From WHSW01 sp963842795 (GTDB lineage Bacteria; Actinomycetota; Thermoleophilia; Solirubrobacterales; 70-9), in contig CAWJHV010000039.1 in the NCBI GenBank assembly GCA_963842795.1, forward strand, positions 86,274 to 150,273: 64,000 bases of DNA. The letters are read 5' to 3'. How positions within the stretch are numbered: the first letter of the stretch is position 1; each line of letters starts with the position of its first letter. Positions 1-8,594 of this stretch are shown piece by piece. Made by a program: the position numbers and the translations under genes. The notes below the pieces were generated by a model. The model did not search any database. It saw only the letters and a program-made list of their open reading frames with translations, and had not been told where the DNA came from.

Positions 1-1
1 C

Positions 2-2128
2 GAGGACATCCACTGGGCCGACGAGGGCATGCTCGACCTGATCGAGTACCTGGCGCGCTGGGGGCGCGGCTCGGCGCTGCTCGTCTGCATGGCGCGCGAC
101 GAGCTGCTCGACCGCCGCCCAGGGTGGGGCGGCGGGCGCCTCAACGCGACCACGCTGACCCTCGATCCGCTCGCCCGCGAGCAGGCGCACGAGCTGGTCA
201 CCGCGCTGGTCGGCGGGCGAACCCCCGCGTCCGCGGAGCTCATGGGCGAGGTCGCCACCCGCTCGGGCGGCAACCCGCTGTTCGCCGAGGAGATGGTCAA
301 CCGGATCGTCGAGGAGGGCGCGGCGGAGCCCGACGCGCTGCCGGACACGGTGCACTCGGTGCTCGCGGCGAGGCTCGACTCGCTGCCGCGCGGCGAGCGG
401 CGGGTGCTGCAGACGGCGGCGGTCGTCGGGCAGACGTTCTGGGAGGGCTCGGTCGGCGACACGGGCGAGCCGAACCTGGACCTGCGGACGACGCTCGAGT
501 CGCTGCGGTCCAAGGACCTGGTCGTGCCGACCGCGGGCAGCCGGCTGGCCGGTGAGCGCGAGTACGCGTTCAAGCACGTGCTGATCCGCGACGTCGCCTA
601 CTCGACCCTGCCGAAGGCCGTGCGCGCGCGCAAGCACGCGGAGGTCGGCGCGTTCATCTCCGAGCGCGCCGCCGACCGCTCGGAGGGCGTGATCGCGATG
701 GTCGCCGACCACTACTCGCGCGCCGCCACACTCGGCGACGGGGCCGACCTCGAGCCCGGCGAGCTGGAGGCGATCAAGGCGCGGGCGCTGGAGGCTCTCG
801 AGGCGGCCGGCGACGCCTCCGCGGCCCTGTACTCGAACAACGAGGCCCAGGGTCACTACGAGGCGGCGCTGTCGCTCGGCGACGAGCTCGACCGGGCGAC
901 CCTGGCCCAGGTCTCGGAGAAGCTCGGCGACGTCGCCCTGCGGCTCGGCCGCGTCGATCGGGCGGTGCGCGCCTGGGACCGGTGCATGGAGTACCACCGG
1001 GGCGAGGAGGACCTGGCGCGGGTCGGCGACCTGCACCGCAAGATCGGCGCAGGCCTCTGGCACAAGGGCGATCGCGAGGCTTCGATCGAGCACTACCAGC
1101 GCGGGATCGACCTGCTCAAGGACGGCCCCCCGTGCATCGAGCTCGTGCGCCTGTACGAGGAGGCAGCGTCGCTGTACATGCACACGGGGGACAACATGCT
1201 CGCGATCTACGCCTCCGAGAAGGCGCTGCGCCTCGCCGAGCGCCTCGGCGAGGCGGGGGCGGCGAGCCGGGCCCACGGGATCTTCGGCCGGGTCTTCGGA
1301 AGGATCGGCGACTCCGAGCGGGCGCGCGAGAATCTCGAGCGCTCGGTGGAGCTGGCGCGCGAGACCGATCTGGCGGAGGCGGTGCGGGCGCTGTTCGCGC
1401 TCGGCTATCACCTCGAGGTATCCGAGGCCGACTACGACGGCGCCCGCGAGACCTACACCGCCGCGCTCGACCTGGCGCTCGAGACCGGCGACCTGCCGTC
1501 GCAGGTCGAGGTTCACGCCGCGCTCGCCCAGATCGCGATCTACCGGGGCGACTGGGAGGCGGCCGAGCGAGAGACCGAGGCGTCGGCGATGCTCGCCGAG
1601 CGCGAGGGGCTGGCCGGCAAGCTCTGCTTCCCGTATTCCATGCGGGGCGTGCTGCTCTGGCACGCCGGCGAGCTCGACGCCTCGGCCGAGATGCTCGAGC
1701 GCGCGTTCGAGATCGCCGACCAGGTCGGCCGCTCCGAGGTCGCCTTCGAGTCGCTGTCCTGGCTCGCCAACGCGCTCCGCGACCGCGGCGACCACGCCGA
1801 CGCCGACCAGGCCCTCGCCCGGGCACTGGACCTCTGCGAGCGGGCGGGGCTGGTCGCGCAGTCGGTCGAGGCGACCGCCGCACGAGCGGTCAACGCCGCC
1901 CTCTGGGGCAAGACGGAGACCGCGGCGGAGCTCGCCGAGGAGGCGGTCGGCCTCGCCGAGCGGCTCCGCTACCCGGTCGGCCAGGCGGCCAGCCTCGAGG
2001 CCCGCGGCGCCGCGGCGGCCGACCCCGACGAGCGCACGCGCCTGCTCACCGAGGCGCGCGAGGCATGGGAGCGCCTCGGCCGGCCGATCGACGCCGATCG
2101 CTGCACCGCACTCGCCTCCCGCGTCTGA
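2..2128 (+). CDS. ATPase-TPR regulatory protein, C-terminal part
   Basis: The gene runs in from the left edge and the frame is open from base 2. The first residues, EDIHWADEG, are the Walker-B-like motif of the AAA/NB-ARC ATPase module found in large adenylate-cyclase-type or LuxR-type (MalT/LAL) signalling proteins. After the rest of the ATPase and a winged-helix-like stretch comes a long Ala/Leu/Glu-rich helical region of repeated TPR-like units (roughly residues 240-690), a protein-interaction scaffold. There is no LuxR helix-turn-helix at the C-terminus, so I favour the adenylate/guanylate-cyclase type whose catalytic domain would lie upstream of the window. The reading frame is intact to the TGA. 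Family assignment is good; which N-terminal domain it carries cannot be seen. Confidence 0.8.
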   Translation, partial: EDIHWADEGMLDLIEYLARWGRGSALLVCMARDELLDRRPGWGGGRLNATTLTLDPLAREQAHELVTALVGGRTPASAELMGEVATRSGGNPLFAEEMVNRIVEEGAAEPDALPDTVHSVLAARLDSLPRGERRVLQTAAVVGQTFWEGSVGDTGEPNLDLRTTLESLRSKDLVVPTAGSRLAGEREYAFKHVLIRDVAYSTLPKAVRARKHAEVGAFISERAADRSEGVIAMVADHYSRAATLGDGADLEPGELEAIKARALEALEAAGDASAALYSNNEAQGHYEAALSLGDELDRATLAQVSEKLGDVALRLGRVDRAVRAWDRCMEYHRGEEDLARVGDLHRKIGAGLWHKGDREASIEHYQRGIDLLKDGPPCIELVRLYEEAASLYMHTGDNMLAIYASEKALRLAERLGEAGAASRAHGIFGRVFGRIGDSERARENLERSVELARETDLAEAVRALFALGYHLEVSEADYDGARETYTAALDLALETGDLPSQVEVHAALAQIAIYRGDWEAAERETEASAMLAEREGLAGKLCFPYSMRGVLLWHAGELDASAEMLERAFEIADQVGRSEVAFESLSWLANALRDRGDHADADQALARALDLCERAGLVAQSVEATAARAVNAALWGKTETAAELAEEAVGLAERLRYPVGQAASLEARGAAAADPDERTRLLTEAREAWERLGRPIDADRCTALASRV

Positions 2129-2179
2129 TCAGGTTCCCTGAGCGGCGAGAGCCAAGCCAGGCAAGGAAGCAGGGAGCGA

Positions 2180-2196
2180 CGTGTGCTCTGCACACG
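2180..2196. terminator. Short hairpin between convergent genes
   Basis: A perfect 7-bp inverted repeat (cgtgtgc / gcacacg, 3-nt loop) sits in the 107-bp gap between the convergent ATPase-TPR and ferritin-like genes. There is no T-run, so a terminator role is inferred from position only. Confidence 0.35.
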
Positions 2197-2235
2197 AGCG
2201 AACCGATGACGCAGCCGGGCGCCGGCTATCGCCGC

Positions 2236-2748
2236 TCAGGCCAGGCCCTCTGCCTCGTATTCGCGGAGAAAGCCCTCGAACAGGCGCTTGTGGCCCTGCT
2301 CGTCGCGGAGGATGGCGATCACCATGTCCTGGGTCACCGGGTCGATGCCGTCGGTCTCCTCGACGATCCGGCTGTAGTGCTCAATCGCGCCCGACTCGGC
2401 CTCGATCACGCCCTTGATCACGTGCACGATGTCGACCTGCTCGTCGGGCGGCTGCAGATAGCTCTGCTCGGCCGAGAAGTCGAGCGAGCCGGGGACGACC
2501 CCGTAGAGCTCCTTGATCCGCGCCGCGAACTGCTGCGCGTGGCCGAGCTCCTCCAGGATGTCCTGCTCGAGCGACTCCTTGATCTCCTGCGCGCGGACGC
2601 CGTCGGGGTTGACCGAGTTGGCGATGTAGCTCATCACCGTCTCGATCTCCATCCAGTAGGCCTTGGTCAGCAGGCCGATCACCTGCTCGCGCTGCTCCGC
2701 GTGGTCGGCGGCCATGATGTCGCCGCTGGTCGTGGCTGTCTCGTTCAT
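2236..2748 (-). CDS. Ferritin-like diiron protein
   Basis: 170-residue all-helical protein of the ferritin/bacterioferritin-like superfamily. Visible diiron-type ligands: Glu in YWMEIE (helix 1), EELGH (helix 2, ExxH), EAESGAIEHY (helix 3) and DEQGH (helix 4, ExxH), the four-helix spacing of ferritin-like proteins. Likely role is iron or peroxide handling in the cytoplasm; the exact subfamily is not resolved. The ATG at 2746-2748 was chosen because it overlaps the stop of the upstream PucR gene (TGATG); the longer in-frame extension upstream is an arginine/proline-rich shadow of that gene. Translational coupling suggests the PucR regulator and this protein are made together. Confidence 0.85.
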   Translation of the reverse strand: MNETATTSGDIMAADHAEQREQVIGLLTKAYWMEIETVMSYIANSVNPDGVRAQEIKESLEQDILEELGHAQQFAARIKELYGVVPGSLDFSAEQSYLQPPDEQVDIVHVIKGVIEAESGAIEHYSRIVEETDGIDPVTQDMVIAILRDEQGHKRLFEGFLREYEAEGLA

Positions 2749-3857
2749 CAGCTCTCGCTTTCGGTCGTGTGCGAGGAGGATTCCCGGTGGCCGGCGGGCA
2801 AAACGGGGCTGCGCAGGGCGAGCGCGAGCTCGAACCTGGCCGACGGGTCGTCGAGGGCGCTGCCGAAGCGCTCGCGCAGGCGCGCGAGGCGGTAACGGAC
2901 CGTTTGCGGGTGGATGTGGAGCTCGGCGGCGACCGCGGCGACCTCGCCCTGGTGGTCGAGCCACGCCCGCAGGGTGGCGGTCAGGCGTACCCGCGAGGCG
3001 GGCGTCTCGGCGGCCAGCGGGTCCAGCCGGCGCGCCGCGAGCTCAGCCAGCGCGGCGTCGTCACCGTGGGCGACCAGCGCCGCGAGGTGGTCGTCGGCGA
3101 GCGCGAAGCGCCGGTCGGGAACGATCCCGGCGGCGATCAGGCGGCGCACCTCGCGGGCCCGGTCGGCGCTGCGCCGCGCCTCCAGCAGGTCGACCGCCGG
3201 CCCGAGCACGACGCGCGTCCGGCCGGCCGCGCGCTCGAGCCCAGCCCGCAGGCCCGGGGCCGCCGGATCGGCGAGCAGCGCCAGGCCGCCGTCGACCCCG
3301 CCCGGCTCGGCGACCAGGGTGCTCGCCGGCAGCCGCGCCCGCAGCCGGTGGCCGTCGCCCTCCCAGGCCAGGGCGGCGATCGTCGCCGGCGGATCCCAGC
3401 CGGCGTCGGCGGCCGCGGCGCGCACCGCCGCCTCGTCGGGCTCGGGGTCGAGCAGCAGCGCGGCGAGCCGGCGCCGCAGCCGCTCCCGCTCCCCCGCCGC
3501 AGCCGACTGCGCCTCGGCATAGCCGTCGGCCGAGAGCGCCGAGAGCTCGTCGATGTAGGCGAAGACCGCCTCCGCCAGCAGGGTGAGCGTGCGCCGGTCG
3601 ACTCGCGCCTCGATCGCGATCGCCGACACCCGGCGCCAGGCGACCCGCGCCCCGAGGCGGTAGGCGGCGAGCAGCGCGTCGAGCGAGCGTTGCTCGCGGT
3701 GCTCGCCGCGGCCGAGGCCGCGGTAGACCGCGTCGCTCGCGGTGCGGTCGAGGTCCGGGTCGGCGATCAGGTCGACGAACTGGCCCAGCGCCTCCTCCAC
3801 CCCGATGCGGATCCCGGCGCCGAACCGCCCCCGCAGCGGGCGGCGGTAGGCGGGCAC
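2748..3857 (-). CDS. PucR/CdaR-type transcriptional regulator
   Basis: About 370 residues. The C-terminal PucR helix-turn-helix is clear: LRAWLDHQGEVAAVAAEL, HPQTVRYRLARLRERFG, then a tail of the type seen in PucR proteins (DDPSARFELALALR). The middle resembles the GGDEF-like/central domain of this family. The GTG at 3855-3857 starts VPAYRRPLRGRFG, but family-like residues (PPRIGELIRPRVAALSDEI) continue upstream in frame for about 40 codons to a stop, with no ATG/GTG/TTG. Either a start is lost to a base error or a non-standard start is used. Its last base overlaps the ferritin-like gene. The palindrome at 3977-3995 is a candidate autoregulatory site. Confidence 0.85.
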   Translation of the reverse strand: MPAYRRPLRGRFGAGIRIGVEEALGQFVDLIADPDLDRTASDAVYRGLGRGEHREQRSLDALLAAYRLGARVAWRRVSAIAIEARVDRRTLTLLAEAVFAYIDELSALSADGYAEAQSAAAGERERLRRRLAALLLDPEPDEAAVRAAAADAGWDPPATIAALAWEGDGHRLRARLPASTLVAEPGGVDGGLALLADPAAPGLRAGLERAAGRTRVVLGPAVDLLEARRSADRAREVRRLIAAGIVPDRRFALADDHLAALVAHGDDAALAELAARRLDPLAAETPASRVRLTATLRAWLDHQGEVAAVAAELHIHPQTVRYRLARLRERFGSALDDPSARFELALALRSPVLPAGHRESSSHTTESES

Positions 3858-3976
3858 CCGCTCGCGAATCGCGGCGATGATCTCGTCGCTCAGCGCGGCG
3901 ACCCGGGGGCGGATGAGCTCGCCGATCCGCGGCGGTAGGCCCCTCCAGGGCTCGTCGATGTCGATTTCCTCGATTT

Positions 3977-3995
3977 CTTGTATCGCGATGACAAG
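3977..3995. promoter_or_regulatory. Palindrome between pucR-like gene and desaturase
   Basis: cttgtatcgcgatgacaag is a near-perfect inverted repeat in the divergent region between the PucR regulator and the desaturase. A second, shorter palindrome (cttga-gg-tcaag) lies at 4016-4027. Candidate operators; the binding protein is inferred only from proximity. Confidence 0.4.
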
Positions 3996-4061
3996 ATCTT
4001 AGGACGAACACGTGACTTGAGGTCAAGAACCTGTTGCCTCGAGCGCCTACTCTGTGTAGGC

Positions 4062-4931
4062 ATGAGCCGACTACAGCGCTACTCGAACATGACCGCCGTC
4101 GTTCTCCCGTTTCTCGCCTTCCTGGCGGCGATCGTGCTGCTCTGGAACCAGGCGGTTGGCTGGACCGACCTGGCGATCGCCGCCGCGATGTACCTCGTCA
4201 CCGCGCTCGGGATCACGATCGGCTACCACCGCATGCTCACCCACCGCGCCTTTCAGACCTACAAGCCGCTCGAGTACGCGTTCGCGGCGGCCGGCTCGAT
4301 GGCCGTCCAGGGGCCGGTGATCGACTGGGTCGCCGACCACCGCAAGCACCACGCCCACACCGACGAGGAGGGCGACCCGCACTCCCCCCATGTCGGCCAC
4401 GGCAGCGGACTCGCCGGCCTCTGGCACGCGCACGTCGGCTGGCTGTTCGACTCCAACGGGCAGGCCGACCGCCGCAAGTACGCCCCCGACCTGATGGACG
4501 ACCGAGGCATGCGGCTCCTCAACCGCCGCTTCGTCTCCTTGGTCGGGCTCTCGCTCGCGCTCCCGGCGGCGCTCGGCTGGCTGCTCACCGGGACGGTCGG
4601 GGGCGCGCTCACCGGACTGCTCTGGGGCGGGCTCGTGCGGATCTTCTTCGTCCACCACATCACCTGGTCGATCAACTCGATCTGCCACTTCCACGGCCGC
4701 CGCCGCTTCGCCACCGACGACCGATCGACCAACGTCTGGTGGCTCTCGCTCGCCTCGCTGGGCGAATCCTGGCACCACAACCACCACGCCTTCCCGCGCT
4801 CGGCCGTCCAAGGCCTGCGCCGCTGGGAGCTCGACCCGTCCGGAGCGATCATCGGGGTCATGCAGCGCGCCGGGTTGGCGTGGAACGTCGTTCGCATCAG
4901 CCCGGAGCGGCAGGCACAGAGGCTGGCGTAG
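4062..4931 (+). CDS. Acyl-CoA / fatty acid desaturase
   Basis: 289-residue integral-membrane desaturase of the stearoyl-CoA delta-9 type. It introduces a double bond into a saturated acyl chain using O2 and a di-iron centre held by three His boxes, all visible: HRMLTHR (about residue 50), HRKHHAHT (about 87) and WHHNHHAFP (about 235). Hydrophobic segments precede box 1 and lie between boxes 2 and 3. The ATG at 4062 fits the domain start; a -10-like TACTCT (4048-4053) lies 8 nt before it, so the mRNA may be leaderless. Likely role: membrane lipid fluidity. Monocistronic. The frame is intact. Confidence 0.93.
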   Translation: MSRLQRYSNMTAVVLPFLAFLAAIVLLWNQAVGWTDLAIAAAMYLVTALGITIGYHRMLTHRAFQTYKPLEYAFAAAGSMAVQGPVIDWVADHRKHHAHTDEEGDPHSPHVGHGSGLAGLWHAHVGWLFDSNGQADRRKYAPDLMDDRGMRLLNRRFVSLVGLSLALPAALGWLLTGTVGGALTGLLWGGLVRIFFVHHITWSINSICHFHGRRRFATDDRSTNVWWLSLASLGESWHHNHHAFPRSAVQGLRRWELDPSGAIIGVMQRAGLAWNVVRISPERQAQRLA

Positions 4932-5265
4932 TTCCGCGGCTCCGGCCGGCTTCGGGGCGCGCTGGAGGCGCGGGGCCGGACTTGGCTGGGTAGGGGGAGC
5001 GTTGGCGCGGGCGTGGCCGCGCCGTCCTACGAGTGCGGACTCTTGGTCGCTATAGGACCACAATCGCGCACTCGTCGTCGGCCGCACTGGCGGCTGGCGG
5101 GTGTGTGGAGCCCGGGGGCTGGTCAACGGGCGATCGCCGGGTATTGGACGCGTGCTGGGGGCGGCGCGTCGGAGGCCCGCTACTCCGGCCGATCAACTCT
5201 CCCCACCCAGCCAAACCACGCCGTGGCTTCGTACCCGCGCGGCCGCCCGGGCATAGAATCGGCCC
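4932..5265 (+). promoter_or_regulatory. Intergenic region with promoter of the EVE gene
   Basis: A 334-bp non-coding stretch. The only clear signal is TAGAAT at 5254-5259, a good -10 hexamer exactly 6 nt before the GTG at 5266, predicting a leaderless transcript. No RNA gene or convincing ORF was seen in the rest. Confidence 0.5.
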
Positions 5266-5733
5266 GTGCCCACCACCTGGATCCTCACGGGCTCGCTGGA
5301 GAACTTCCGCATCAACGTCGAGCGTCGGTTCGACGTGATCGGGTTCAAGGAGCGGCGACGCAACCAGGCGCTCGAGTTCGAGCCCGGGGACGAGATCGTC
5401 TTCTACGTCACCGGCGTGCAGGCGTTCGGCGGCATCGCCCGGGTGCGCTCGGCGATGTTCGAGGACCGCTCGCCGATCTGGCCGCAGGGCAAGAAGAAGC
5501 ACCCCGAGGACTACCCGTGGCGGGTCGAGGCGGAGCCCGTCGCCGTCCTCGACGAGGCCGAGTTCGTGCCGGCCGAGTCCCTGCTCGGCGAGCTCGAGCA
5601 CGTGCGCAAGTGGCCGGCGGAGCACTGGCACCTCGCCTTCCAGGGACAGCTGCGCACGATCTCGGACGCCGACGCGAAGACGCTCGGCGAGCGGATCGCC
5701 GCCGCGTCGCGCACCGCCGCCGCCACCGGGTGA
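5266..5733 (+). CDS. EVE domain protein
   Basis: 155-residue stand-alone EVE domain (PUA-like fold). Family features: TTWILTGSLENFRI at the start, GDEIVFYVTG, then the aromatic FQGQLRTIS near the C-terminus. EVE/PUA folds bind modified nucleobases in RNA or DNA; the target here is unknown. Start GTG 5266 follows the -10 TAGAAT. The stop overlaps the GTG of the next gene (GTGA), so the two are translationally coupled. The frame is intact. Confidence 0.88.
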   Translation: MPTTWILTGSLENFRINVERRFDVIGFKERRRNQALEFEPGDEIVFYVTGVQAFGGIARVRSAMFEDRSPIWPQGKKKHPEDYPWRVEAEPVAVLDEAEFVPAESLLGELEHVRKWPAEHWHLAFQGQLRTISDADAKTLGERIAAASRTAAATG

Positions 5734-6110
5734 TCCACGAGCGCCACTTCACCGTCGAGGAGGCGAACGCGCTCCTGCCGACCCTCGACGCGACGCTGCG
5801 CAAGTTGCGCGAGGAGCGCGACCGGCTCACCGACACCGAGGCCCACGAACTGCTCTCGACGGCCGCGCCCGCCAACGGCGGCGGCCAGTACGGGCGCGAC
5901 GTCGGCGAGGCCTTCCTCGCCGTTCGCGGCCTGCTGGCCGAGATCCAGCAGCTCGGGATCGTCGTCCGTGACGTGGATCGCGGCCTGATCGACTTCCCGG
6001 CGATCCTCGAGGGGCGCGAGGTCTACCTCTGCTGGCAGCTCGACGAGGGCGAAATCGGCTTCTGGCACGGCCTCGAGTCGGGCTTCAATGGCCGACAGCC
6101 CCTCGGGTGA
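5730..6110 (+). CDS. DUF2203 family protein
   Basis: 126 residues. The N-terminus RHFTVEEANALLPTL and the C-terminus with VYLCWQLDEGEIGFWHG are hallmarks of DUF2203, a small cytoplasmic family of unknown function. It is mainly helical with charged residues. GTG start overlaps the EVE stop. Its last 23 bp overlap the next gene in another frame, so the three genes form a tight operon. Confidence 0.88.
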   Translation: MIHERHFTVEEANALLPTLDATLRKLREERDRLTDTEAHELLSTAAPANGGGQYGRDVGEAFLAVRGLLAEIQQLGIVVRDVDRGLIDFPAILEGREVYLCWQLDEGEIGFWHGLESGFNGRQPLG

Positions 6111-6561
6111 AGAGGCGAGCGGCCGACCGCTCTCGCCGGCCGAGCGGATCGTCGCGGCCGGCGCGATCGCCGTCGGCGCGAGCCTGCTGCTGCCCTGGTA
6201 TGGGATCCCGTTCAGCCGCGGGCTCTCGGTGACCGGGCTCGACAGCTTCGGCTTCGCCCACGTCGCGCTCGTGATCACGGTCGGGGCCGCGGCAGTGCTG
6301 ATCGTCCGCGAGGCCGCGGGACACCGGCTCGCCCGACCGCTGCGCTCGGCCGAGCTCGTGGTCCTCGCCGGCGTCTGGGCCGCGCTGCTCACCGCCTACC
6401 TGATGATCGACCGCCCGGACGACCTCGGCAACGCCGGCAGCGTGAACCTCCGGTTCGGCATCTACGTCGCTGCGGCCGGCTGCCTCGCGATCGCCGTCGG
6501 CGGGATGCGGATGCGGGCTGAGCGCCGGGGGTCGGAGGGGTCCAAGCCCGCCCTCAAATAA
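6088..6561 (+). CDS. Small four-helix membrane protein
   Basis: 157 residues with four predicted transmembrane stretches (about residues 20-40, 52-72, 84-105 and 122-142) and a charged C-terminus. No recognised family and no catalytic motif. ATG at 6088 lies inside the DUF2203 gene; the downstream hairpin at 6560-6598 ends the operon. Confidence 0.75.
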   Translation: MADSPSGEEASGRPLSPAERIVAAGAIAVGASLLLPWYGIPFSRGLSVTGLDSFGFAHVALVITVGAAAVLIVREAAGHRLARPLRSAELVVLAGVWAALLTAYLMIDRPDDLGNAGSVNLRFGIYVAAAGCLAIAVGGMRMRAERRGSEGSKPALK

Positions 6562-6598
6562 TGAAGACGGGACGCCCGCCCGGCGTCCCGTCTTCATT
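6560..6598 (+). terminator. Strong intrinsic hairpin
   Basis: A perfect 16-bp stem (aatgaagacgggacgc and its complement) with a 7-nt loop begins at the stop of the membrane-protein gene. There is no long T-run after it. Terminator of the EVE operon. Confidence 0.75.
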
Positions 6599-6908
6599 AC
6601 TGGGAGGTGTGGTTTGGTGTGTGTGTTTGCCCCGAAGGGCGGATGCGCATCCCCCTCATCGGCAGCTCGGCCGCAGAACTTGAGCGCTTTCGGAAAAAGA
6701 ACCGGAGCGCCGCCCTTGGCGCTCCGGCTCTGGCATCGGAGGTGCCCCCTTCGGGCGTGGCCCGCTCGGCCGCGCCACTGGGTCCTTGGTGGGGGTATGG
6801 GGTGCAATCGGAGTGGCGCGCCGTAGCCGGCACGTCACTCCGCAATCACCATCGGCCGCCGGCTCCGGAGCGCGAGCCACGAGCCCGGGACTGGACGTTC
6901 GTACGAGG
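6599..6908. other. Intergenic region between convergent units
   Basis: 310 bp between the EVE operon terminator and the end of the Nudix gene. Apart from the minus-strand terminator at 6702-6727 I see no supported ORF and no recognisable tRNA, SRP, tmRNA or RNase P motif. The stretch 6730-6900 could be a long 3' UTR or an unrecognised RNA. Confidence 0.4.
6702..6727 (-). terminator. Rho-independent terminator of the Nudix operon
   Basis: On the minus strand a 10-bp stem (ccggagcgcc / ggcgctccgg, 6-nt loop) is followed by a T-rich tail (ttctttttcc). It lies about 180 bp past the Nudix stop, so the operon would carry a long 3' UTR. Confidence 0.75.
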
Positions 6909-7319
6909 TCAGGCGCCGGGCCGAGGCGCGAGCGCGGAGCGCACCAGGTCCCGGTCATGCTCGTAGTCGAGCAGCTCGCCGGCCGCTTCCGGGGTCATCC
7001 AGCGCAGCTCGTCGACCTCGTCGCCGGCCTCGAAGCTGCCGCCGAGCGGGCTCATCAGCCACCAGCGGACGAGCTTCGTGCGCCCCTTGCGGTCGCGATA
7101 GCGGGCCGGCTCCAGCTCGCGACCGAGCGCGCAGCGCAGCCCCGTCTCCTCCTCGACCTCGCGCAGCGCCGCCTCCTCCCAGCCCTCCCCGCGCTCGAGC
7201 TTTCCCTTCGGCAGCGACCAGTCGTCGTAACGCGGCCGGTGGACGACCGCCAGCTCCGGCCCCTCGCCGCGGTCGCGGACGACGAGGCCGCCCGCGGCCC
7301 GCACCTCAGCGTCGTTCAA
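6909..7319 (-). CDS. Nudix hydrolase
   Basis: 136-residue Nudix protein. The Nudix box is complete: GKLERGEGWEEAALRE followed by VEEETGL, matching Gx5Ex7REUxEExGU, the Mg-binding pyrophosphohydrolase helix. The substrate is likely a nucleoside diphosphate derivative. WSLPKGKLE just before the box is typical of MutT/Ap4A-like members. The TTG at 7317-7319 was chosen as start because it overlaps the stop of the threonine dehydratase gene (TTGA) and precedes the domain; longer in-frame extension is a shadow of that gene. Confidence 0.87.
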   Translation of the reverse strand: MNDAEVRAAGGLVVRDRGEGPELAVVHRPRYDDWSLPKGKLERGEGWEEAALREVEEETGLRCALGRELEPARYRDRKGRTKLVRWWLMSPLGGSFEAGDEVDELRWMTPEAAGELLDYEHDRDLVRSALAPRPGA

Positions 7320-8560
7320 CCGCGCCTCTGCGGGATCACCGCGAAGCCCTGGTCGCGGACGGCGGCGAGCACCCGCCGGCCGTGCTCGGGGCCGTCGGTC
7401 TGCAGCACCAGCCGGATCCCGGTCTCGCGCACGTGCAGGTCGACGCCCTCGCGCAGGTGGACGACGTCGAGCACGTTCGCGCGCTGGTCGGCGACGGTGC
7501 CGACGAGCCGGGCGAGCGCGCCCGGGCGATCCGGGACCACGGTCGCGAACACCAGCCGCCTGCCGGCCGCCGTCTCGCCGAGCCGGATGCACTCGACCAG
7601 GCGCGCGGCATCGACGTTGCCGCCGGAGAGCAGCGCGCAGACGTCGCCGTCCTCCGGGAGCTCGAACTTGCCGGCGAGCAGCGCCGCGACCGAGGCCGCC
7701 CCGGCACCCTCGACCACGAGCTTCGAGCGCTCGAGCAGCAGGACCATCGCCTGGGCGACGTCGTCGTCGGAGACCGTGACGACCTCGTCGACGAACTCCG
7801 CGACCAGCGGCAGGGTGAGCTCGCCGGGGTGCTTGACCGCGATCCCGTCGCAGATCGTGCTCGCCGAGCGGGCGCCGATCGGCTGCTGCGCCGCGAGCGA
7901 GTCGGGATACGGCGCGCAGCGATCCGACTGCACGCCGACGACCCGCACGCCCGGCAGCCGGTCCTTGATCGCGATCGCGATCCCCGCCGCCAGCGCGCCG
8001 CCGCCGATCGGGACGACCACGAGTCGCGTCGCCGGCGCCTGCTCGGCGATCTCGAGCCCGATCGTCCCCTGACCCGCGAGCACCACGGGGTCGTCGAAGG
8101 CGTGGATCAGGGTGCGGCCCTCCTCGCGCGGCGACCTCGCCAGCCGCCGGTGGCGGCGTCGTCGTACGACCCCGCCACCAGGCGCACCTCGCCCGCCGTA
8201 GCCGCGAACCGCCTCGATCTTGGCCAGCGGGGCGTCGGCCGGCATGCAGAGGACCGCGTGCGCGTCGCGAGAGCGCGCCGCGACCGCGACCGCCTGGGCG
8301 TGGTTGCCGGCGCTGGCGGCGACGACCCCCGCCTCGATCTCGGCCCGCTCCAGCCCCGCGATCCGGTTGTGCGCGCCGCGGACCTTGAACGAGCCGGTGC
8401 GCTGCAGGTTCTCGGCCTTGAGCGCGACCGTCGCCCCGACGCGGCGGGAGATCTCGCCCGCGGAGACCACGGGCGTGGTCCGCACGTGCCCGCGGATCGT
8501 CTCCGCGGCGCGCTCGATCTCGGCGACCCCCACCGCCTTCGTGCTCGGCAAGGTTGCCAT
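7316..8560 (-). CDS. ilvA: Threonine dehydratase with C-terminal ACT-like domain
   Basis: 414-residue fold-type II PLP enzyme converting threonine (or serine) to 2-oxobutyrate (pyruvate) and ammonia. Visible: PLP lysine in TGSFKVRGAHN (about residue 59), asparagine loop SAGNHAQA, phosphate-binding GGGALAAG, and a C-terminal ACT-like region (VVPDRPGALARLVG, about residue 330 on), the length of the short IlvA/TdcB class. Roughly residues 122-145 are out of register: GGRGAPGGGVVRRRRHRR replaces the conserved stretch, which reads correctly in another frame, so two compensating indels lie around 8110-8190. ATG start with the Nudix gene translationally coupled downstream. Confidence 0.87.
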   Translation of the reverse strand: MATLPSTKAVGVAEIERAAETIRGHVRTTPVVSAGEISRRVGATVALKAENLQRTGSFKVRGAHNRIAGLERAEIEAGVVAASAGNHAQAVAVAARSRDAHAVLCMPADAPLAKIEAVRGYGGRGAPGGGVVRRRRHRRLARSPREEGRTLIHAFDDPVVLAGQGTIGLEIAEQAPATRLVVVPIGGGALAAGIAIAIKDRLPGVRVVGVQSDRCAPYPDSLAAQQPIGARSASTICDGIAVKHPGELTLPLVAEFVDEVVTVSDDDVAQAMVLLLERSKLVVEGAGAASVAALLAGKFELPEDGDVCALLSGGNVDAARLVECIRLGETAAGRRLVFATVVPDRPGALARLVGTVADQRANVLDVVHLREGVDLHVRETGIRLVLQTDGPEHGRRVLAAVRDQGFAVIPQRRG

Positions 8561-8594
8561 GCGCGATCAGGCTACAACGGCCGGCGAGGGCGCT

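Noticed and set aside
2141..2200. Possible signal-recognition-particle RNA (aggcaaggaagcag resembles the conserved loop)
   Set aside because: The GGAA loop is not flanked by the required complementary bases and no longer stem can be drawn; it is probably a chance match.
6728..6900. Possible ncRNA (tmRNA, 6S or riboswitch)
   Set aside because: No conserved core, tRNA-like end or family motif could be found by eye; left as unannotated region.
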